Below, piece after piece: positions 1 through 8,066 of a DNA stretch of 64,000 nt (position 1 is the stretch's first letter; each line of letters starts with the position of its first letter). Position numbers and translations under genes: made by a program. Below the pieces are notes generated by a model. The model ran no database searches and had not been told where the DNA came from. It saw only the letters and a list, made by a program, of their open reading frames with translations. The stretch spans positions 434,001 to 498,000 of the forward strand of contig NZ_VAWF01000002.1 in NCBI RefSeq assembly GCF_005869845.1, read 5' to 3'. This stretch comes from Fodinibius saliphilus. Lineage in GTDB: Bacteria; Bacteroidota; Rhodothermia; Balneolales; Balneolaceae.

Positions 1-31
1 AACCGGAACCCCATCAAAGGTATTGGTATGA

Positions 32-54
32 CTCCGGGTAAATTATTCCCGGAG
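32..54. other. small hairpin downstream of the symporter gene
   Basis: CTCCGGG (32-38) and CCCGGAG (48-54) form a perfect 7-bp inverted repeat with a 9-nt loop, about 30 nt beyond the stop of the minus-strand symporter gene. There is no U-tract on either strand, so it may be a 3'-end hairpin but is not a proven intrinsic terminator. The rest of 1-82 shows nothing else. Confidence 0.35.
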
Positions 55-82
55 CCTAATCGATTGCTTCTACATAAATCAG

Positions 83-1444
83 TTAGTCATATGTTTTAAA
101 AGTCTCTATTCGAGAGAAGTAACTTTGTGCCGCCTCTTTGACTTTGGGCGCAAGCAACACAGCAGAAACCATTGTCGGGATGGCCATAAGAGCAAACATT
201 CCGTCAATAAGATCAATAACAGCCCCAATGGAGGCGATAGCTCCAAAGATGATTGACCCTACGTAGAAATAGTTGTACAGGTGCTGGTATTCGGCACCGA
301 CTAAATACCCGAGACATTTAGTACCGTAATATGAATATGTGAGCATTGAACTTATGGCAAAGAATACCACACATATAACTAGCAGGTATGTGCCTACGGT
401 AGGGAGTGCTTCGTTAAAGGCATTAAGGGTTAGGGTAACACCATTTGCTTCGGTAGATTTCCAAACTCCGGTTACTAAAATAGCCAGTGCAGTCATAGTA
501 CAAGTGATGATAGTATCGATAGCTGGTCCCAGCATAGCTACTAATCCTTCGCGGACAGGCTCCTTTGTTTTGGCGGCTCCGTGTGCCAGTGCTTCGGTAC
601 CAAGACCTGCTTCGTTAGAAAAGACTCCTCGTTGAATTCCGATTACAATAAGAGAACCTACGGCACCGCCCATCACAGATTTTCCGGTAAAGGCATCGGT
701 AACAATAAGGCTTAGATAGTAAGGGATTTCTTCAATATGAATGGCAAGAATGGTAAGTACACATCCCACGTAGATAACGACCATTGCAGGGACAAGGCGT
801 GAGGTTACTTTCCCAATTCGGGTAATACCGCCGAATACGACAATGGAAACGATTACTACCAATACTAAACCCGTAATTAAATCGCCTCCCATATGAGCGT
901 TAGCAGTAACCCATCCTTGGGGGATATATATAGTGTCACGTAAAATCTGTGTGAGCTGATTGGCCTGGAAAATGGGAAGAGGCCCAAACAGTCCTGCAAT
1001 GGCAAATAAGCCCGCAAGTGGTTTAAATAATACTTTCCATCCGTCGCCCCACTTTTTGGTAAGGCCTTCCCGAATAACGTACATTGGCCCACCTTGAATT
1101 TTTCCGGCTGAATCTTCGCCACGATACATAATGGAAAGGGTACAGGTAAAGAATTTAGTGGCCATCCCAACAAAGGCACTAACCCACATCCAGAAAAGGG
1201 CGCCGGGACCACCCATAAAGATGGCAACAGCAACTCCACTGATATTTCCCATTCCTACGGTAGCAGCAAGGGCACTTGACAGGGCTTCAAAGTGGGAAAT
1301 ATCCCCAGGGTCTTCCGGATTATCATATTTCCCACGGAGTATGTTTAGGGCATGTTTAAAATATTTGAAAGGGGCAAAGCGGGAATAGAGTAGGAAAAAG
1401 AGCCCGCCACCTACCAGTAGGTATACCAACGGCATTCCCCACAT
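83..1444 (-). CDS. alanine/glycine:sodium symporter, AGCS family
   Basis: A 453-residue inner-membrane protein with many hydrophobic segments that imports alanine or glycine together with sodium. The AGCS signature is clear: GMGNISGVAVA near residues 64-75 followed by GGPGALFWMW, and the conserved FSNEAGLG motif in the middle of the protein. Length fits the family (about 440-500). The assigned ATG begins at MWGMP, later than most family members; an in-frame upstream stretch (KLLEQFLSDFSSF) resembles the usual N-terminal helix and contains no ATG, GTG or TTG, only a CTG at 1486-1484, before a TGA. The true start may therefore be a CTG preceded by GAGG. Neighbours give no operon partner; the upstream DinB gene is co-directional. 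Confidence 0.93.
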   Translation of the reverse strand: MWGMPLVYLLVGGGLFFLLYSRFAPFKYFKHALNILRGKYDNPEDPGDISHFEALSSALAATVGMGNISGVAVAIFMGGPGALFWMWVSAFVGMATKFFTCTLSIMYRGEDSAGKIQGGPMYVIREGLTKKWGDGWKVLFKPLAGLFAIAGLFGPLPIFQANQLTQILRDTIYIPQGWVTANAHMGGDLITGLVLVVIVSIVVFGGITRIGKVTSRLVPAMVVIYVGCVLTILAIHIEEIPYYLSLIVTDAFTGKSVMGGAVGSLIVIGIQRGVFSNEAGLGTEALAHGAAKTKEPVREGLVAMLGPAIDTIITCTMTALAILVTGVWKSTEANGVTLTLNAFNEALPTVGTYLLVICVVFFAISSMLTYSYYGTKCLGYLVGAEYQHLYNYFYVGSIIFGAIASIGAVIDLIDGMFALMAIPTMVSAVLLAPKVKEAAQSYFSRIETFKTYD

Positions 1445-1534
1445 AAAGCTAGAGAAATCAGAAAGAAATTGTTCAAGAAGTTTCAGAACAGGACCTCATG
1501 TATATTTTATTAGAATGATAATGAAGCGAATATA

Positions 1535-2002
1535 TTAATTTACGCGGCTAAAAAAGATGAAATCAGTGGCCGGAGGGTCAATTTTTGCATTTCGTAACAA
1601 TTTTGCGACCTGCGCTCGGTGATGCTGGCCGTGAATTATGACATGATGCAAAATGTCGGAAAGCATTGTTTCATAAGATGTGCCACTGGAGTTTTTATAG
1701 GAAATAGGCCGATCTATATCTGATTTATTAGAATCAATCAGTTTGTTCCAGTTTGCAGAGAGTGTTTTTAATTTTTGAAGAGCTACAGGCAAGGAATAAT
1801 CGGGCCATACCACAAGATTTTTTTGAGAGGCGCCGGTAATACGCGCATACCATAGCTCTTGTGCTCCCACAATATGTGCAAATGAATGGATACACTTTTC
1901 ATCGCCTTTAAAAGGAATATTTTCTTGAATAGTGAACAAAACTTGCTCATTTGCCCACATATCATACGAGAATAACCTGAATAATTGATCGCCTGAATTC
2001 AT
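1535..2002 (-). CDS. DinB family protein
   Basis: A 155-residue four-helix-bundle protein of the DinB/YfiT family. Visible metal-ligand candidates are H43 (SFAHIVGAQELW), H120 and H124 in the block HHVIIHGQHH at residues 119-128, which is the typical DinB histidine pattern. Family members are metal-dependent, often thiol transferases or stress-induced hydrolases; the substrate here cannot be told. It reads the same way as the downstream symporter gene with a gap of about 90 bases, so co-transcription is possible. The divergent neighbour is coaX. The fold assignment is firm; the function is open. Confidence 0.88.
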   Translation of the reverse strand: MNSGDQLFRLFSYDMWANEQVLFTIQENIPFKGDEKCIHSFAHIVGAQELWYARITGASQKNLVVWPDYSLPVALQKLKTLSANWNKLIDSNKSDIDRPISYKNSSGTSYETMLSDILHHVIIHGQHHRAQVAKLLRNAKIDPPATDFIFFSRVN

Positions 2003-2126
2003 ATCGAAACAGTTATGTCATTAAATGAACATTGAAATAATACATAGTTAATGGAATTATACAAATTTTGAAGTAGACTAAAGGCAAGCTATTTTAGTCC
2101 TTAATAATAAAATAGCAGATAAAGTT

Positions 2127-2891
2127 ATGCTTTTAGCTCTGGATATTGGTAACAGCAACATTGTAATTGGGGCCTCAGAAAATGGGGAATGGAAATACCA
2201 ATGGCGTATTCAAACCGATGACAGTAAAACTGCTGATGAATATGGGGTGTTATTTCACAGTTTATTTAATGAGGTGGGAATTGGCTATAAGCAATTACAA
2301 CGTATTATCATATCAAGCGTGGTGCCTCAGCTTACTCAAACCATAGAAGAAGTATTTAAAAAACGTGTGCATATTGATCCCCTAATTTTGGCTAATGATG
2401 TGAATACCGGAATTACAGTGAGTACGGAAAGCCCACATAGTGTGGGGGCAGATTTGCTTGCTGATGCAGTAGGAGCTTATGAGCTTTTTAAAGGTGATTG
2501 TATCGTTGTAGACTTTGGGACTGCTACTACGGTGATGGCCGTTCGAGATCCGGGTGAACTGATCGGTGGTTCTATTTGTGCGGGATTAAAAGTTACAATT
2601 GATGCTTTGGTCGGTAAGGCTGCACAGTTATCTCAAATTCCACTGGAACCTCCGCAAAATGTAATTGGGAATAACACTATAAAGGCGATGCAATCGGGAA
2701 TGGTATTGGGGCATCTCTGTATGATTGAGGGACTCATCGATCGCATGAACCAGCAATTTGAATCGGAGAATCCCAAGGTGGTTGCAACAGGAGGGCTATC
2801 AGAGAAGGTTGGCCCCTATACTGATTATTTTGATGTTATTGATCCCATGTTGACCTTGGACGGTTTGCGATTAATTATGGATAGGCAGTAG
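2127..2891 (+). CDS. coaX: type III pantothenate kinase
   Basis: Catalyses ATP-dependent phosphorylation of pantothenate, the first committed step of coenzyme A synthesis, in the cytoplasm. The 254-residue length matches CoaX. Visible family motifs are the N-terminal DIGNSNIVIG phosphate-binding loop, the PHSVGADLLADAVGA substrate motif near residue 107, and VDFGTATTV near 131. The start ATG is directly followed by LLALDIGNSN, the normal CoaX beginning, so the start is secure. It stands alone, divergent from dinB and convergent with marC. Leucine codon use in this gene (about 2 CTA among 25 leucines) is a useful baseline for the CTA-rich leader peptides found elsewhere in the window. Confidence 0.97.
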   Translation: MLLALDIGNSNIVIGASENGEWKYQWRIQTDDSKTADEYGVLFHSLFNEVGIGYKQLQRIIISSVVPQLTQTIEEVFKKRVHIDPLILANDVNTGITVSTESPHSVGADLLADAVGAYELFKGDCIVVDFGTATTVMAVRDPGELIGGSICAGLKVTIDALVGKAAQLSQIPLEPPQNVIGNNTIKAMQSGMVLGHLCMIEGLIDRMNQQFESENPKVVATGGLSEKVGPYTDYFDVIDPMLTLDGLRLIMDRQ

Positions 2892-2916
2892 TCTATCTAT
2901 GGAAATCCATGAACTC

Positions 2917-3591
2917 CTACACTCCAAAGAATTTTGAAATTCCATTTAGTATAAATTGCACACCAATAGCCATAGCGATGAACCCCATCATTCGGGTAAT
3001 TGCATTCATCCCGGTGGGACCAATATACCGCGCAGAAAACGGAGCCAACCGCAAGACGATATAAGCTAAAAGTGCTACCAATAATATAGCAACACTGATG
3101 ATTAACAGATCCATAACCCCTTCTGCCTGTGAAGCTAATCCGATAACTACAGCAATACTTCCCGGTCCAGATAGCATCGGCATAGCCATCGGACTAAATG
3201 ATATATCCTGTTTCTCTTTGGCGGCTTCTTGGGCTTCTTCAGAAATTTTACGCTCAGAATGATCTGGATTAAGCATGGCATAAGCGGCGCGCAGAATAAT
3301 AAGTCCGCCGGCTATTCGAATTCCCGGCAGGCTGATGCCGAAAAAACTCATGATATAGGTTCCTGCCAGTAAAAAGATGAGAAGAATGGCGAACATATAG
3401 AAGGAAGATTTTTTGGCTGTGGAAAGCCGATCTGTATCTTTATTCCCTTCTGTGAGCGACAGGAATACGGGCATGGCTGCCAGTGGGTTAGCTACAGAAA
3501 TAATAGAAGTAAAGGCTGCAAAAAAGAGTGTTACAGTTCCTGATAAGTAAGTGGTAAAGAAATCGCTTTGGTTTAATAATTCTTCAAACAT
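2917..3591 (-). CDS. MarC family integral membrane protein
   Basis: A 224-residue protein with about six hydrophobic segments and MarC-family motifs: the N-terminal SIISVANPLAAMPVFLSLT, the LLAGTYIMSFFGISLPGIRIAGGLIIL stretch, and SPMAMPMLSGPGSIAVVIGLA around residues 130-150. MarC/YhgN/YchE proteins sit in the inner membrane; their transport role is still unclear, and the historical link to multiple antibiotic resistance is not established. It converges with coaX and has no obvious operon partner. Confidence 0.9.
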   Translation of the reverse strand: MFEELLNQSDFFTTYLSGTVTLFFAAFTSIISVANPLAAMPVFLSLTEGNKDTDRLSTAKKSSFYMFAILLIFLLAGTYIMSFFGISLPGIRIAGGLIILRAAYAMLNPDHSERKISEEAQEAAKEKQDISFSPMAMPMLSGPGSIAVVIGLASQAEGVMDLLIISVAILLVALLAYIVLRLAPFSARYIGPTGMNAITRMMGFIAMAIGVQFILNGISKFFGV

Positions 3592-3721
3592 AGACCCTAA
3601 ATATAGGAAAGAGCTTTCGAAGAAGTAACCGGCTTTAAATATTTAACTATGATTTTTTTTAGGGATAATTAAACCTTAGTTTTGGGGATCAAATAAAAAG
3701 CTTGATTATAGATAAGAAAGA

Positions 3722-4198
3722 ATGGACACTTCGATATTTCAGGAGTACAGAGTTTTGTTAAGCCAGATAAAGAAAACGGTTGATAACCCCAACAAATCAC
3801 CTGATGAAAAGTTAGGCGACATTTGTAAATACCTGGCGAACGAGATTGAAGTTTTTGACTGGGTTGGTTTTTATTTGGTTGACCCTGAGGCAGATGAGGA
3901 ATTGGTGTTGGGGCCTTATGTAGGTGAAGAAACCAACCATACTCGTATACCATTCGGAAAGGGTATTTGTGGACAGGCAGCTGAGACCAATGAGACCTTT
4001 GTAATACAGGATGTGAGTAAGGAGGACAACTATTTAGCTTGCAGTTTAGAGGTAAAAGCTGAGATTGTAGTTCCGGTCAAAAAAGATGGAGAGTTTGTAG
4101 CAGAATTAGATATTGATTCCCACACAAAAGATTCGTTAACTGAGGAGCATCGAAAAATGCTGGAAGAGGTATGCAGTATTATTTCTCCGTTATTTTAA
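3722..4198 (+). CDS. GAF-domain protein, free methionine-R-sulfoxide reductase-like
   Basis: A 158-residue single GAF domain. The blocks IPFGKGICGQAAET, NYLACSLEVKAEIVVPV and AELDIDSHT match the free methionine-(R)-sulfoxide reductase group (fRMsr), cytoplasmic enzymes that repair free Met-R-sulfoxide. Of the three cysteines used by studied fRMsr enzymes, two are present (in ICGQA and LACS); the third, normally just before RIPFG, is replaced (NHTRIPFG). An altered resolving mechanism or loss of activity is possible. It lies 15 bases upstream of the DUF4920 gene, same strand, so they are probably co-transcribed. Confidence 0.85.
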   Translation: MDTSIFQEYRVLLSQIKKTVDNPNKSPDEKLGDICKYLANEIEVFDWVGFYLVDPEADEELVLGPYVGEETNHTRIPFGKGICGQAAETNETFVIQDVSKEDNYLACSLEVKAEIVVPVKKDGEFVAELDIDSHTKDSLTEEHRKMLEEVCSIISPLF

Positions 4199-4213
4199 TA
4201 AAATAGGTAGGTA

Positions 4214-4708
4214 ATGAAGAAGCTATTTCTAGGTGTATTAGGGCTCTTTTTTGTTGTAAACATAGCACAGGCACAAGAAAAGGTTATCCGGTTGTCAGCT
4301 CCTGTCGAAAAGGGGGATGGTTATGAGGTTTTTGGCAATGAATTTCCCCAGGAAACGGATATTACTAGTCTGAACCAGCTTATTGCAAAAAGCTCGGAAT
4401 ATAAGGGGAAGCAAATTATGACTGGTGGAAAAATAAAGCAGGTATGCCAGAAGAAAGGGTGCTTTTTTATGCTGGCAGCCCCAAATGGTAATGTCAGAAT
4501 TACATTTAAAGATTATAGCTTTTTTGTTCCCACAAACAGTATGGGAAAAAAAGCAAAGCTAGTGGGTAAATTTGAAGTTAAGGAACTATCCGAGGCACAA
4601 GCTAAACACTATGCAAAAGATGCAGGTTCTGACAGCAAAGAAGTTGAAGGGCCACAAAAAGAGTATAGTGTTATTGCTACATCCGTAAAAATTATTGATA
4701 ACAAGTAG
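4214..4708 (+). CDS. exported DUF4920 domain protein
   Basis: A 164-residue protein with a clear signal peptide (MKKLF followed by a hydrophobic core, cleavage likely after AQA near residue 20). The mature part carries the DUF4920 pattern: a YEVFGNEF start, then GKQIMTGGKIKQVCQKKGCFFML with two cysteines spaced C-K-K-G-C-like, and RITFKDYSFFVP. DUF4920 proteins are periplasmic proteins of Bacteroidota and relatives with an OB-like fold; no function is established. It follows the GAF gene by 15 bases and is followed by a strong terminator. Confidence 0.85.
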   Translation: MKKLFLGVLGLFFVVNIAQAQEKVIRLSAPVEKGDGYEVFGNEFPQETDITSLNQLIAKSSEYKGKQIMTGGKIKQVCQKKGCFFMLAAPNGNVRITFKDYSFFVPTNSMGKKAKLVGKFEVKELSEAQAKHYAKDAGSDSKEVEGPQKEYSVIATSVKIIDNK

Positions 4709-4727
4709 TTTTTTGATAGCAAAATGT

Positions 4728-4770
4728 AAGCCCCGATTTTCAGATAAAAGTCTGTTGTCGGGGCTTTTTT
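4728..4770 (+). terminator. intrinsic terminator after the GAF-DUF4920 pair
   Basis: AAGCCCCGA at 4728-4736 pairs with TCGGGGCTT at 4758-4766, a 9-bp GC-rich stem, followed by a run of T (to 4770). The U-tract lies only on the plus strand, so it ends the plus-strand pair; the minus-strand moeZ gene converges at 4789. Confidence 0.9.
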
Positions 4771-4788
4771 TACCGCAATATTTTAGTA

Positions 4789-5964
4789 TTAATATTGGGG
4801 TATATTGGCATCAATTTCTTCTGACCACGCTAATATGCCTCCTTTTAGGTTATATAAATTATCAAAACCATACTTTTCCTGTAGTTTTTTGATCGCATCA
4901 GAGCTGCGTTTTCCACTGCGGCAGTGTACTACCACTTTCTTATCCCGACTTATTTTATCGGCGTGATCAAGTATTTGATCCAGTGGGATGAGGTCACCTC
5001 CAATTTCTGCAATTTCTACCTCATGGGGTTCACGCACGTCAACAAGTTGTACCTCTTCATCATTATCGAGCCAAGACTTGTATTTTTGAACGCTTACTTC
5101 CGGAACATCACTTTCCTCTTCTTTATCTTCTGATGGAATTCCGCAGAACGCCTGGTAGTCAATTAGTTCAGTGATCTCAGGATTTTCGCCCCGTAATGGG
5201 TTGTCCTCATTTTTTGTCACATTTACTTTTCTAGTACTGAAGTCTTGGGCGTCAAAAAGGAATAGTTGTCCCGAAAGTGGGTCGCCAATACCGGTAATGA
5301 TCTTTATGATCTCACTGGCTTGCAGACTGCCAATAATGCCGGGAAGTACACCTAATACGCCCGCTTCTGTACAACTGGGAACCATTCCCGGCGGTGGGGG
5401 TTCGGGAAACAGGTCGCGATAATTCGGGCCGCGCACGCCTTCCTCATCCTCATAATTAAACACAGAAAGCTGTCCTTCAAATTGGAATATGGATCCATGA
5501 ACATTGGGCTTGTCCAACATTACGCAAGCATCATTAATAAGATAGCGTGTGGGGAAGTTGTCGGTGCCGTCGGCTACCACGTCATATCCTTTTATGATAT
5601 CCAAAGCGTTGTCACTGGTTAGCCGTACATTATGGATCTGTATGTCAATGTGAGGGTTATTTGCCAGTAGTCGTTCTTTGGCGACTTCTACTTTAGGGCG
5701 TCCCACATCAGAGGCCCCAAACAGTACTTGTCGATGTAAATTACTTGCCTCTACCGTATCGAAATCTACGATACCAATGGTGCCTACTCCTGCAGCTGCC
5801 AGGTATTGCAACATTGGGGCGCCAAGGCCACCGGTACCTACAGCTAACACTTTGGAAGCTTTAAGTTTCTTTTGACCCTCCATCCCAAACTCGGGAATAG
5901 ACAAGTGTCGACTATAGTGGCCCAGCTCATTACTCGAAAATTCTATGTTTTCCCAGTTATTCAT
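4789..5964 (-). CDS. moeZ: MoeZ-type ThiF/MoeB adenylyltransferase-rhodanese fusion
   Basis: A 391-residue sulfur-carrier activating enzyme. Residues 1-270 form the ThiF/MoeB E1-like domain (VLAVGTGGLGAP nucleotide-binding loop, GIVDFDTVEASNLHRQ, ADGTDNF), and about 290-391 form a rhodanese domain with active-site loop HCRSGKRS. The MoeB zinc-site cysteines are absent: where MoeB has CYRC this protein has NYRDLFPEPPPPG followed by PSCTEAGVLG, the same arrangement as mycobacterial MoeZ. It would adenylate the C-terminal Gly-Gly of CysO and then sulfurate it to a thiocarboxylate. It is last in the minus-strand operon cysM-mec-cysO-moeZ, 42 bases after cysO. Function is inferred from family plus context. 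Confidence 0.9.
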   Translation of the reverse strand: MNNWENIEFSSNELGHYSRHLSIPEFGMEGQKKLKASKVLAVGTGGLGAPMLQYLAAAGVGTIGIVDFDTVEASNLHRQVLFGASDVGRPKVEVAKERLLANNPHIDIQIHNVRLTSDNALDIIKGYDVVADGTDNFPTRYLINDACVMLDKPNVHGSIFQFEGQLSVFNYEDEEGVRGPNYRDLFPEPPPPGMVPSCTEAGVLGVLPGIIGSLQASEIIKIITGIGDPLSGQLFLFDAQDFSTRKVNVTKNEDNPLRGENPEITELIDYQAFCGIPSEDKEEESDVPEVSVQKYKSWLDNDEEVQLVDVREPHEVEIAEIGGDLIPLDQILDHADKISRDKKVVVHCRSGKRSSDAIKKLQEKYGFDNLYNLKGGILAWSEEIDANIPQY

Positions 5965-6006
5965 AACAATCGTTCTTTATGATATTAAATAATACGTTGT
6001 GTTCTA

Positions 6007-6279
6007 TTATCCTCCTGCAATGGCGGGCACAATACTCACTTCTGTATCGTTGTCAATAGCAATGGTGCCGTTTTCATTAGGGGAGACCTTTTCATCTCCG
6101 ATATATAACTTAATGTAGGAGCGAATATTTCCATTATCATCCAGTAGGTTCTCTTCTACATCGGGGTATTCATCCACAAAAGCTTGGAGTGCATCCGAAA
6201 GATTATCTGCCTGTGTATCAAAAGTTCTATGTTGGTTTGTATATTTTCTTAGAGGAGTAGGTATAATTACTTTTGCCAT
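6007..6279 (-). CDS. cysO: CysO-like ubiquitin-fold sulfur carrier protein
   Basis: A 90-residue beta-grasp sulfur carrier starting MAKVIIPTPLRKYT and ending AIAGG, the diglycine tail that MoeZ-type enzymes adenylate and convert to a thiocarboxylate. Layout matches mycobacterial CysO (IPT-LR near the start, VPAxAGG at the end). I chose the internal ATG at 6279: a longer in-frame start at 6354 would add a low-complexity lysine-rich tail of 25 residues overlapping the mec gene. Its downstream neighbour is its presumed activator moeZ; upstream are mec, which would cleave CysO-cysteine adducts, and cysM, which would use CysO-COSH as sulfur donor. Confidence 0.88.
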   Translation of the reverse strand: MAKVIIPTPLRKYTNQHRTFDTQADNLSDALQAFVDEYPDVEENLLDDNGNIRSYIKLYIGDEKVSPNENGTIAIDNDTEVSIVPAIAGG

Positions 6280-6295
6280 AGTATGTGTCGTTATT

Positions 6296-6727
6296 TTAGG
6301 TTCTGCGTATTTCTGTTTGTTCGATAGATTCTTCTTCAAATTGGCGCTGTTCATTAAGTCGCCAGGATCGTGTTACCTCGGCTTTACCGTCTTGAACTGA
6401 AATGATGATATAGGAGAACCAAGGCATCGCTACTTTCCGGTCATGCTCAGATGGTTCAGCCGGGTGGTCGGGGTGTGAATGATACACTCCCAACAAGTCG
6501 ATTCCATGCTCCAAGGCGTACTTTTCAGCCTTTTGATAGTCTTTGGGATCAATTTGAAAGCGTCGCCGCTGGTCACCTTCTTTAGCATTGTGAACAGGCT
6601 GAACTTCCTGTACTATGCGCCGATCTCCGGCATCCCCATAAAAGAAACCACAACATTCGTTAGGATAGTCGGCTTGGGCATGGTTACGCATCGTCTTATG
6701 TGACGATTCATTGAGTATCAATTTCAT
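6296..6727 (-). CDS. mec: Mec-type JAMM/MPN metallopeptidase
   Basis: A 143-residue stand-alone JAMM (Mov34/MPN, M67) zinc hydrolase. The catalytic set is intact: E24 (NECCGFF), H83 and H85 in YHSHPDHPAEPSEHD, S93 and D96. In Mycobacterium tuberculosis Mec+ removes the newly made cysteine from the C-terminus of CysO; the neighbouring cysO, cysM and moeZ genes make the same role likely here. It lies 10 bases after cysM and 16 bases before cysO on the same strand, clearly one operon. Some JAMM proteins beside ThiS-like carriers process other modifications, but the full four-gene set favours cysteine synthesis. Confidence 0.9.
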   Translation of the reverse strand: MKLILNESSHKTMRNHAQADYPNECCGFFYGDAGDRRIVQEVQPVHNAKEGDQRRRFQIDPKDYQKAEKYALEHGIDLLGVYHSHPDHPAEPSEHDRKVAMPWFSYIIISVQDGKAEVTRSWRLNEQRQFEEESIEQTEIRRT

Positions 6728-6737
6728 AAATTATAAG

Positions 6738-7673
6738 CTAGAATAATTGGTTAAAAACTTCTCCGTATTTATCCCCGTTGTCAGGGAAAACAGTTACAAT
6801 AGTTCCCTTTTGTATTTGTTCAGCTAACTCTAAAGCTCCCAATAAATTAGCTGCGGAAGATGGACTTATGAGTAACCCTTCTTTACGGGCTGTTTCTTTT
6901 ATTAATGCATAGGCTTTTTCAGTACTCACCGACCAGCTGCTTTCCGGTATATTTTCATTATAAATTGAGGGTGTTTTGGCCGTGGGCAGATGCTTCCAGC
7001 CTTCGAGTCCATGCATGGCTATATCGGGTTGTAGGGCAATAAGTGAAATATCATCGTTATACTCTTTAAGGCGTTTGCCGGTACCGGTGAATGTTCCGGT
7101 GGTACCAAGACCTGCTATAAAATGCGTGACTTCGTAATCGGTTTGTTCAAGAATTTCAATTCCGGTTGTATCATAATGCGCTTTCCAATTATTGGGATTG
7201 CTATATTGGTCGGCATAGAAATATTTATCGGGATATTTTTCATACATTTTTTTGGCTACCTTTTGAGCCTCATCCGTACCCCCTCCCCTAGGAGTTAACT
7301 GAAGCTTTACTCCCAGAGCTTTTAGGATTTGCTTGCGTTCTTCCGAAGCATTTTCAGGTAGGCACAGCGTAACGGGAATGCCCAGACGAGCACCAATGTG
7401 GGCATAAGCGATACCGGTATTCCCACTGCTGGCATCCAGCAATGATTCATCTGAGTTGAGCTCACCGGATTGAATAGCATCTCGGATAATACGATAGGCC
7501 GCACGTGCTTTCACACTTCCTCCGAACTGCTGCCATTCCAGTTTGGCATAAATGTTGACGTTATTGTAGCTGCCTATGTTGTTTATTGGATATAAGGGCG
7601 TATGGCCAATAAATGACCGTAATTGAATGGCATTTTGTAAGAGCGAATCTGAAATAGTTTCTAGGGAGTTCAT
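6738..7673 (-). CDS. cysM: cysteine synthase, CysM group (CysO-COSH dependent predicted)
   Basis: A 311-residue PLP-dependent fold-type II enzyme. K55 in FGGSVKARAAYR is the Schiff-base lysine; SSGNTG at 82-87 binds the substrate carboxylate; GLGTTGTFTGTGKRL binds PLP phosphate. It makes cysteine from an activated serine. Because it is followed by mec, cysO and moeZ it is likely to use the CysO thiocarboxylate rather than free sulfide, with O-phosphoserine or O-acetylserine as acceptor; the sequence HGLEGWKHL does not settle the acceptor. It is first gene of the operon; a 650-base divergent control region separates it from the sulfate-assimilation operon. Confidence 0.92.
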   Translation of the reverse strand: MNSLETISDSLLQNAIQLRSFIGHTPLYPINNIGSYNNVNIYAKLEWQQFGGSVKARAAYRIIRDAIQSGELNSDESLLDASSGNTGIAYAHIGARLGIPVTLCLPENASEERKQILKALGVKLQLTPRGGGTDEAQKVAKKMYEKYPDKYFYADQYSNPNNWKAHYDTTGIEILEQTDYEVTHFIAGLGTTGTFTGTGKRLKEYNDDISLIALQPDIAMHGLEGWKHLPTAKTPSIYNENIPESSWSVSTEKAYALIKETARKEGLLISPSSAANLLGALELAEQIQKGTIVTVFPDNGDKYGEVFNQLF

Positions 7674-7768
7674 TTTCAGTAATATTAAATTTATTGGGGA
7701 AGAAGTAATTGTAGACCCAAGATTATCCTTGGTGTTTAGAGGTGATTACCGATAAGAAAAGAAGGCGT

Positions 7769-7825
7769 TTAGCGTGGTCGGTAATTAGCTACAACAACAG
7801 CAACAACAAAACATAGCACAGCCAT
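7769..7825 (-). CDS. candidate Val-rich leader peptide before cysM
   Basis: An 18-codon ATG-started frame upstream of cysM reads MAVLCFVVAVVVANYRPR: six valines in the first 12 residues plus one cysteine. An 8-bp inverted repeat, ATTACCGA/TCGGTAAT, begins inside its last codons and closes about 20 bases after its stop, and a small AGCAC/GTGCT hairpin overlaps its start. Size, position and composition fit a leader peptide for the cysM operon, but no U-tract terminator is seen and the valine content does not match a cysteine signal. It may be chance. Confidence 0.3.
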   Translation of the reverse strand: MAVLCFVVAVVVANYRPR

Positions 7826-7998
7826 AGTGCTTAGCAGAGAGGAGAAATATGTTTTGCGTGTTTTTCAAAATAGAAATATTCTGAATATGAATTGTCTTAC
7901 GTAAAGTTACGAAATCTTTCTGTTATTGCAATAACCGCTTTTAAAAAATAATCATTCCGAGCTAGAAACAGGCAAATATTAATTTTTTTAAATAACTC

Positions 7999-8027
7999 TT
8001 GACATAAATAAAAACTGTGGCTATCCT
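7999..8027 (+). promoter_or_regulatory. strong sigma70-type promoter of the sulfate-assimilation operon
   Basis: TTGACA (7999-8004), a 17-base spacer and TATCCT (8022-8027), a near-consensus housekeeping promoter. Transcription would start near 8034, about 33 bases before the Cys-rich leader peptide and 295 bases before the first enzyme gene. Confidence 0.8.
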
Positions 8028-8066
8028 AAACGCGTTGAAACGAAAGAGCAACATTTTCGAAATATT

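Noticed and set aside
6280-6354. N-terminal extension of CysO from an upstream ATG
   Set aside because: It would overlap mec and add a low-complexity tail absent from the carrier family; the ATG at 6279 gives a standard CysO.
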